A DNA stretch of 64,000 nt from Lamellibrachia columna (Eukaryota; Annelida; Polychaeta; Sabellida; Siboglinidae), in NCBI GenBank assembly GCA_963662155.1, contig OY759267.1:18126561-18190560 (forward strand), in the 5' to 3' direction. Positions 61,001 through 64,000 of this stretch are shown here, piece after piece. Each line of letters opens with the position of its first letter. The stretch's first letter is position 1. The notes under the pieces were generated by a model. It was not told the origin of the DNA and ran no database searches. It worked only from the letters and a program-made list of their open reading frames with translations. Made by a program: the position numbers and the translations under genes.

Positions 61001-63448
61001 TTATCGGACAAACTGCTAAATTATTTTTGACTAGGTCCAGTCAAAATTCTCCAAAAAATTGCAAAGTGGCCCAGCTCTATATAATATAGCATAGCTATTC
61101 ACTTTAGCAAGTTACCCGATCTAACAATCAAAATGAACTGTTTCGATGATTTTAACAAACGTATGTGCATATTACTGAAGCTATGTACACACTACAAATG
61201 TGAACCTGGATGAACCTTATTCGCAATGGGATAAATTAATTAAGGAAGGAGTTTTAATGTCATCGGACACTGATTACCTCCCAAATAGTGTCAAAAGCCT
61301 AATGACATTTACGACAGTCCGCCATTTATATCAAGACTATAACAGATGCCAAGAACACTATACTCAGCGCTGTGTTGTGCTTACTAATGATGGTTCAAGT
61401 CATGTGCAATGATGTGGATTGTCTAGAGAGGCCTTTGTCTGCAAAACACCATGACATTAACAGTCTACACACACACAGACATGCATGCATGAATGCGTAC
61501 GCACAGATCAAGTGTTCGTGCATGTGTTGCCCCACTTTCATCTGAATTAAATGACAGCTTTGGCAAAACATACAACGGAAGTGCCATCTGATTGGGTGAA
61601 GAAGCAGAACTATTGGCTCACGTTAGAAGGTCGTCTGTCTGCATTTACACAATGCCTAAACATTTGCTTGGCTGACAGGTTTGACAACACATGGTATTGA
61701 CACCGCTGCCACCCTTTAGACAATAACCACTGTTGTGGAGAGATTAATTAGGCTGTTGATTGTAATCGAGAAATTTTTTCCAATTAGCCCTCTAGTCTAA
61801 CGAAGACGGCTGAAAGCTAGCGAAACGTTACAGAAACAAAACTGACTGTAAAAAACTATTAAAAGATTACTAGAACAAAATAATTGTACAGCAATAAAAC
61901 TACACTATGCTTCTCAAGAAACTTAGTGTTCGCTCTGTATATTTCAACTGCATCTCACAGTCTTCTTCAGCACACTATAAAACTATACTACGCTTGTTTC
62001 ACACTCTGTAAATTAAGTGATTTACAGTGGCTGAATAAAATTTCAGTACTGCAGCTCATTTCGATTACGTCAATGGAACTCGCTTATAAAATTGATGAAT
62101 GGAAACTGCCAACATGTATAAACACTTGGCTGCAGAAATCAATGCTGTTAATGCGACTGCACGAACTCTGCCGCATACATTCATTTAATCATATTCCATG
62201 CAGCAGAAATGGACAAGACTTAGCTTTCACAAGCTGGCGGTGATAAGACGTAATCCGTGATCAATTCACCTAGGTGGTGCTCAGACTTGCCAGGGTCTAA
62301 ATCTGGCACTTAACATCGAAGAAATGTCTTTCTATGTAGTCAGTTTCATCTGAGCCTGTAGGGCAGCGTTCACTTCGCAGTGGCGGCACCAACTGTTATT
62401 GATCGGGCGAGCTCGTTCGCAACTGCCAGTTGCATTTAATTGTAGCCGATAAAACATGCGTGGTGCTCTTAGTTCTCGGAAACAACTTGAACAGATTCAT
62501 TTGAAGAACTCTAATTGGCATGACTTTGTTATGCTGCACTTTGTAGGCTGTGACTTCGTGTGCCAGCCATTTTTGTGGAATGCATTTTCTACTGTTATTC
62601 ACAAACTGGACGGGGACAATTATTTCCCAGGATTCCTTCTACTATGCTGCATTTCTGCGAGATCTCTTTAATTCGGGGCCACCTCAGACGAAGAAACATA
62701 ATGACAGAAAACTGTAAGTCCTCTTATACATGCAGATGGAACAAACAAGCTGGAAAGACCCAGTAACGAGGAAGTGCTCAGTGTGGTATAGCAAACATGC
62801 AACTGATGGAGGTTATCAGGAAAAGATAGCTGTGTAACCATTACAATACTACAGTGACAGTTTCAAGATAAGTGTGTTAATTAGGTTAATAAATAAATAA
62901 ATAAAATTGCCAAATAAATTGAAAAAGCATGTTTACAAACAGCACTACAGTGACACTAGTAGCCCTGCTGGTTTGTTTTACCAACTGTCGTTACTATCAA
63001 TAGTTCAGTGTACTATCGATAGTTCAGTGTACTATTGATAGTTAAATGTTCCATCAATAGTATTGCACCATCACATTGACTACTGTTATGCAGCGATAGT
63101 TCAATGTATTGCTACATCACTAACTACGAGGCACGACAGACGAGTGGACTGGGCTGGTCAATAGGTACGTACTTTCACTGTCTGAGTTGCACAGAATCTG
63201 TTCCTTCTTGCCATGTTTCTTCTGTGCCTCCTGACCACTCGGAGAATGCTTCATCCACAGTGAGATTGTGAAGTGCGTGCTGAGGGTGTGGTTGAATGTG
63301 GTGGTGGGCACCTCCACGACGTTCGTCTTGCCGTCGAACGAGTAGATCTGGTCGCTCTCCTTCCCATCGTCTTTCGACAGCTTGGAGACGCCATGAGGCT
63401 TACTGGCAACGGCGTTCGGCAGCAGGTCAACGCTGCCGGTGGATGCAC
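37195..63448 (-). CDS. CLSTN: Calsyntenin gene, 3' part, spliced (11 exons, 5' end outside window)
   Basis: Calsyntenins (alcadeins) are type I membrane proteins of the cadherin superfamily on postsynaptic membranes and in kinesin-1-transported vesicles. Eleven exons on the - strand join in phase into about 649 residues. They cover the LG-like domain ([54 protein letters not shown]), the following ectodomain ([31 protein letters not shown]), a transmembrane helix and a tail with [15 protein letters not shown] and [10 protein letters not shown]. Each piece has a close match in vertebrate CLSTN1-3. The first exon here starts in phase 1 and has no cadherin repeat, so the N-terminal cadherin domains lie to the right. 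Which vertebrate paralogue is nearest cannot be told; an invertebrate usually has a single gene. The gene converges on agrin. Confidence 0.95.
37540..37870 (-). mobile_element. tRNA-derived SINE, antisense copy
   Basis: On the - strand it has box A-like ggctagagtgctgcactg, box B-like gggtccgagtct, then ggcaatttcgatcacctcat, gcagttgcagcatgcctgga and gtctgctgggggctgtaaca. The same body is at 6260 and 19313. Confidence 0.75.
37786..37865. repeat. 17-bp tandem repeat at the SINE head (4 copies)
   Basis: tagccactgtgtcccac recurs four times, the last with a tagtcactg change. It expands what is the box A region of the antisense SINE. Confidence 0.88.
38422..38603 (-). CDS. CLSTN: Calsyntenin exon: transmembrane helix and first cytoplasmic W-acidic motif
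   Basis: Encodes a hydrophobic run, [20 protein letters not shown], followed by RIRATQNQG, then [20 protein letters not shown]. The helix plus RIRA matches vertebrate calsyntenin. EMEWDNSAL is the first kinesin light-chain-binding motif, with Asn in place of the second Asp of the usual WDDS. Acceptor is gtgattccag|CT (phase 1), donor is CCAG|gtgggt (phase 0). Confidence 0.97.
38715..38935 (-). mobile_element. tRNA-derived SINE, antisense copy 2
   Basis: On the - strand: gtcacactcttaatcatgag, gagttcagatcttcctgcca, gggcaatttcattcactcca, and attgctgcatggctgaatac. Same order as the SINE at 19313-19615. Confidence 0.75.
39365..39690 (+). mobile_element. Possible tRNA-derived SINE
   Basis: tggttaaagtgctaatttga and tcttggttcaaaccccagca resemble box A and box B. 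The rest does not match the other SINE copies closely, so the call is tentative. Confidence 0.35.
39743..39885. repeat. 15/30-bp minisatellite
   Basis: Alternating cattctcttatgagaa and cattctctgatgagga units, about nine 15-base units in a calsyntenin intron. Confidence 0.92.
41038..41153. repeat. 57-bp perfect tandem duplication
   Basis: caagtttcagggtgccaggt through cgcggacttcacaa appears twice back to back with no visible difference, which suggests a recent event. Confidence 0.95.
44450..44770. repeat. 26-33-bp minisatellite
   Basis: Variants of gcccacttggggtgatgatg + gaggttcta recur about eleven times with length changes, in a calsyntenin intron. Confidence 0.9.
45005..45150 (+). mobile_element. 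Truncated LINE 3' end, copy 4
   Basis: gctggacaatcgataaacca, tccttgttcacttgccatct and gatcttgttcacttc match the tails at 25010-25100 (reverse) and 29175-29300. Confidence 0.75.
45168..45206. repeat. (TGTAA)n microsatellite
   Basis: gtgtaatgtaatgtaatgta and more units directly after the LINE tail; LINEs of this type often end in short tandem repeats, so the two may belong together. Confidence 0.88.
47990..48148. repeat. Two (TA)n microsatellites
   Basis: TA runs with TG steps at 47990-48073 and 48104-48148, in the long calsyntenin intron. Confidence 0.93.
48586..48727 (-). CDS. CLSTN: Calsyntenin exon: juxtamembrane stalk
   Basis: Encodes [20 protein letters not shown], then [17 protein letters not shown]. 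Little conserved outside the family, rich in Val, Gln and His; it corresponds to the stretch between FKVEV and the membrane in vertebrates, where ectodomain cleavage occurs. HNST is a possible N-glycosylation site. Acceptor is tcctgcag|CTG (phase 0), donor is ACTG|gtgagt (phase 1). Confidence 0.87.
48728..49285. other. Calsyntenin intron, AT-rich
   Basis: About 560 bases with ttaattaattt-type low complexity at 48740-48900. No exon or mobile element is recognised. Confidence 0.6.
49286..49431 (-). CDS. CLSTN: Calsyntenin exon: ectodomain, VCSELNGR segment
   Basis: Encodes [18 protein letters not shown] and [20 protein letters not shown]. Vertebrate calsyntenin has ASYEEVLHLLRYRN and LICSELNGRYISNEFKV at this place. 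Acceptor is gtgtcgcag|GC (phase 1), donor is GTCCAG|gtacgt (phase 0). Confidence 0.96.
49465..50155 (+). repeat. Dispersed repeat family R1, copy 2, with internal expansion
   Basis: Matches 34040-34490 in order (ctttgccattatgtaccacg, aaataaaataaagctcctct, ttggcgttgagtatgtccag, ggaattgatgaaatgtaaga). The 27-bp array at 49842-50140 sits where the other copy has only two or three related units. Confidence 0.78.
49842..50140. repeat. 27-bp tandem repeat, 11 copies
   Basis: TTTGTAATAGATGTGTAACT + GTAACTG repeated eleven times with almost no divergence. Because 27 is a multiple of three, several frames stay open on both strands (VCNRCVTVT on +); these are not genes. Confidence 0.97.
50199..50412 (-). 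CDS. CLSTN: Calsyntenin exon: ectodomain, SLDSCSV segment
   Basis: Encodes [44 protein letters not shown] corresponds to the DLDTCEVTVEG strand of vertebrate calsyntenin. The N-terminal [20 protein letters not shown] is more divergent and Lys-rich. Acceptor is cgttgcag|GCA (phase 0), donor is ACAG|gttagt (phase 1). Confidence 0.9.
50413..50847. other. Calsyntenin intron, nothing recognised
   Basis: 435 bases between two ectodomain exons. No repeat or exon is seen. Confidence 0.6.
50848..51058 (-). CDS. CLSTN: Calsyntenin exon: ectodomain, membrane-distal part
   Basis: Encodes [40 protein letters not shown] and [17 protein letters not shown]. The EKPxIxISG core corresponds to EPKISLSG of vertebrate calsyntenin. 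Acceptor is tgtgtccag|G (phase 2), donor is AAAG|gtcggt (phase 0). Confidence 0.92.
51945..52158. repeat. 41-bp tandem repeat, 5 copies
   Basis: tcaaatggggtgaaacaggc + cagtgttagcctaaaacattg, five copies with a single base change in the fourth. Confidence 0.95.
52755..52977 (-). mobile_element. tRNA-derived SINE with well-preserved tRNA head
   Basis: On the - strand, 52977 to about 52905 reads gagcggtggtctaatggtta + gagcaccc and ggtggttcgattctacctcc, i.e. polymerase III boxes A and B. A non-tRNA body follows (gggcaatttatttcacccca), sharing the caattt..ttcaccccac motif of the SINE at 19313. The body argues against a functional tRNA gene. Confidence 0.7.
53017..54010 (-). mobile_element. hAT element, 994 bp, with BED zinc-finger remnant
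   Basis: Ends are CAGGGTTGGC and GCCAACCCTG, with the exact 8-bp target duplication AATCAAAT on both sides (53009-53016 and 54011-54018). Subterminal ends are full of inverted tttcttcc motifs. Inside, on the - strand around 53380-53490, [20 protein letters not shown] continues to a LHYVKC, a BED-type zinc finger as at the start of hAT transposases. No catalytic core is present, so it is non-autonomous. Confidence 0.9.
54515..54666 (-). CDS. CLSTN: Calsyntenin exon: ectodomain, FPTPG segment
   Basis: Encodes [20 protein letters not shown] and [19 protein letters not shown]. FPTPGxRxLxI is a calsyntenin signature. NQTS is a potential N-glycosylation sequon. Acceptor is ctgtctgcag|TCG (phase 0), donor is GTCAA|gtaagt (phase 2). 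Confidence 0.95.
55670..56095. repeat. Degenerate gagaagcctagtc minisatellite
   Basis: About thirty short units such as gagaagcctagtctgagaag and gataagcctagtccg, with variable length of 11-18 bases. Confidence 0.85.
56307..56461 (-). CDS. CLSTN: Calsyntenin exon: after the LG-like core
   Basis: Encodes [20 protein letters not shown], then [14 protein letters not shown]. It matches the FRGNLAGLTLRSGK...VIDCLYTCKEGLDF segment of vertebrate calsyntenin. Acceptor is gttgcgcag|GT (phase 1), donor is ATG|gtaggt (phase 0). Confidence 0.94.
56560..56788. repeat. 28-bp minisatellite, left part
   Basis: Units of gtgtcatggcaacaatgcca + cagacttc. The array continues after the hAT element at 57653-57720. 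Confidence 0.9.
56789..57652. mobile_element. hAT element, 864 bp, inside a minisatellite
   Basis: Ends CAGGGTTG and CAACCCTG with an exact 8-bp target duplication GTGTCATG at 56781-56788 and 57653-57660. The left end carries repeated gatttaaatca palindromes. Open frames inside show no transposase motif, so it looks non-autonomous. Confidence 0.9.
58020..58082. repeat. (GTGC)n microsatellite
   Basis: gtgcgtgcgtgcgtgcgtgc and related steps, about 50 bases from the donor side of calsyntenin exon 58134-58260. Confidence 0.92.
58134..58260 (-). CDS. CLSTN: Calsyntenin exon: LG-like domain, part 3
   Basis: Encodes [29 protein letters not shown] and [17 protein letters not shown] and LVxGACW match vertebrate calsyntenin. 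Acceptor is ttgttgtag|GTG (phase 0), donor is GCAG|gtacgt (phase 1). A 37-bp tandem array starts right at the acceptor. Confidence 0.95.
58262..58530. repeat. 37-bp tandem array abutting a calsyntenin exon (about 7 copies)
   Basis: Units acaaccatgtcgcgctacaa + tgaatacagacggacat. On the - strand the array is the sequence just upstream of the acceptor at 58261-58262. Confidence 0.92.
58635..58816 (-). CDS. CLSTN: Calsyntenin exon: LG-like domain, part 2
   Basis: Encodes [38 protein letters not shown] and YAVSVDFPQ. Very close to vertebrate RHHYSLYVHGCRLIFLFRQ and CDEEWHHYVLNVEFP. Acceptor is cttgcag|AG (phase 1), donor is CACAG|gtcagc (phase 0). The intron upstream is 4.4 kb and carries a hAT element. 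Confidence 0.96.
59022..59826 (+). mobile_element. hAT element, 805 bp, with transposase start remnant
   Basis: Flanked by an exact 8-bp duplication ATTGGAAG (59014-59021 and 59827-59834). Ends are CAGAGCCGGTAA and TTACAGCCCTG, imperfect inverted repeats typical of hAT. Subterminal regions carry many ctacttgtaacgaagtag-like motifs. Inside are a TATA-like tatataaat at 59327 and an ATG at 59427/59430 starting [17 protein letters not shown], which resembles the N-terminus of hAT transposases. The frame ends soon after. Confidence 0.88.
60301..60466. repeat. Direct duplication, about 66 bp, period about 97 bp
   Basis: ttaaccacagcattaccgca to gctcgagacaggct occurs twice with one visible change (ttttaaca / ttttgaca). 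Confidence 0.9.
60940..61260 (+). repeat. Dispersed repeat family R2, copy 3 (longest)
   Basis: Contains agctcatttgtacaaatttg, aattatcggacaaactgcta, ggtccagtcaaaattctcca, agcaagttacccgatctaac and gaacctggatgaaccttatt. Same order as at 24165-24470. Confidence 0.75.
61780..61815. mobile_element. Possible retroelement end motif
   Basis: ctaacgaagacggctgaaag + ctagcgaaacgttac resembles the gaagacggct...gaaacgtt stem motif common near ends of several retroelements. Only the motif is seen. Confidence 0.35.
62890..63145 (-). repeat. Dispersed repeat family R3, copy 2
   Basis: Reverse complement matches 26805-27010 in order. Here a tatcgatagttcagtgtac unit is repeated two to three times inside. Confidence 0.75.
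63173..63448 (-). CDS. CLSTN: Calsyntenin exon: start of the LG-like domain
   Basis: Encodes [43 protein letters not shown] and [12 protein letters not shown]. FTISxWMxH and EQILCxSD are calsyntenin landmarks. Read on the - strand the acceptor is ggcgtgtag|GT (phase 1) and the donor is GAAA|gtacgt (phase 1). Confidence 0.93.
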
Positions 63449-63914
63449 CTACACGCCAGTAAACATCTCAGTAATCCGATGTTGGTAAAACATGCAAAAC
63501 GTAGCCGATTAAAGGTGGTAACAAGTGTTCATCATAGAATTGAGATCACTTGTGGCGATATATAAAATCCAAAGGTGTGAACATTAAATAACATTCGTTG
63601 GAAAAATATTAATATTTAATAAAAAAATTCTAATGCGTAACCTGTACATTTTATAGATGGCACATTCAGCAACTTTAATATTACAGGTCGAACTTTTGTG
63701 CGGTGGACATTCTTCAACTGTTACAATGTAACTGAATAAAGTTAAGTTAATTTAAACATATATATTATCGATGATCAGCATCGGTGCCAGCCTCAACCCG
63801 GACAAAGAGAACAACATTATCAACTTAATGTTAGAATCCAACGCAGAAACATGGAAGCTTCCAAGCTTTACATGTCGACTAATAATGTCACAACAATCCT
63901 ACCACAAACACACT

Positions 63915-64000
63915 GAGCTTCAGGAGGGAGCTGGTGAGGAGATGGTTAAAGTGGGCTGGATACATGAGGAGAACGTAAGGGGAACAGTTGACAAAGAGAG
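63915..64000 (+). mobile_element. LINE C-terminal fragment at the window edge
   Basis: The + strand reads FRRELVRRWLKWAGYMRRT-stop, matching [15 protein letters not shown] of the fragment at 3060-3680. It runs to or beyond the window end, upstream of the first calsyntenin exon. Confidence 0.65.

Noticed and set aside
61884..62243. 119-codon frame on the + strand in a calsyntenin intron
   Set aside because: No domain seen and antisense to the gene; probably chance, next to a retroelement-like motif.

Overview
The window is genomic DNA of an animal. Coding sequence is split into small exons with GT..AG introns, and introns and spacers are full of microsatellites, minisatellites, SINEs, LINE fragments and hAT elements. 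The two genes, the presence of a lustrin-type cysteine module and the general repeat style suggest an invertebrate, most likely a lophotrochozoan such as a mollusc. That placement is inference, and the species cannot be named from the sequence.

Two protein-coding genes face each other tail to tail. On the + strand, 720-30902, lies the 3' part of an agrin gene: 30 exons that join in one continuous reading frame (about 1,369 residues plus stop). Domain order is five follistatin/Kazal domains, one lustrin-like cysteine module, two laminin EGF domains, one more follistatin/Kazal domain, a Thr-rich linker, an EB-like module, two microexons, LG1, EGF-EGF, LG2, EGF, LG3 and a stop. This is the agrin order, with two departures: an added lustrin-like module before the laminin EGF pair, and an EB-like module where vertebrate agrin has SEA and EGF1. 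The 5' exons (N-terminal region and further follistatin domains) lie left of the window.

On the - strand, 63448 down to 37195, lies the 3' part of a calsyntenin gene: 11 exons, about 649 residues plus stop. They encode the LG-like ectodomain, the juxtamembrane region, one transmembrane helix and a cytoplasmic tail with two tryptophan-acidic (kinesin-1 light-chain-binding) motifs. The cadherin repeats lie right of the window.

The 6.3 kb between the two stop codons (30903-37194) holds both 3' UTRs and dispersed repeats; no further gene is supported. Agrin and calsyntenin both act at synapses, and in human both orthologues lie on 1p36, so the linkage may be old.

Repeats: three hAT elements with exact 8-bp target duplications (53017-54010, 56789-57652, 59022-59826); fragments of two kinds of LINE; a tRNA-derived SINE family with a shared core; one small inverted-repeat element; three unnamed dispersed families; and about a dozen minisatellites, three of which abut coding exons. 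No rRNA gene, functional tRNA gene, CRISPR array or viral gene was seen.
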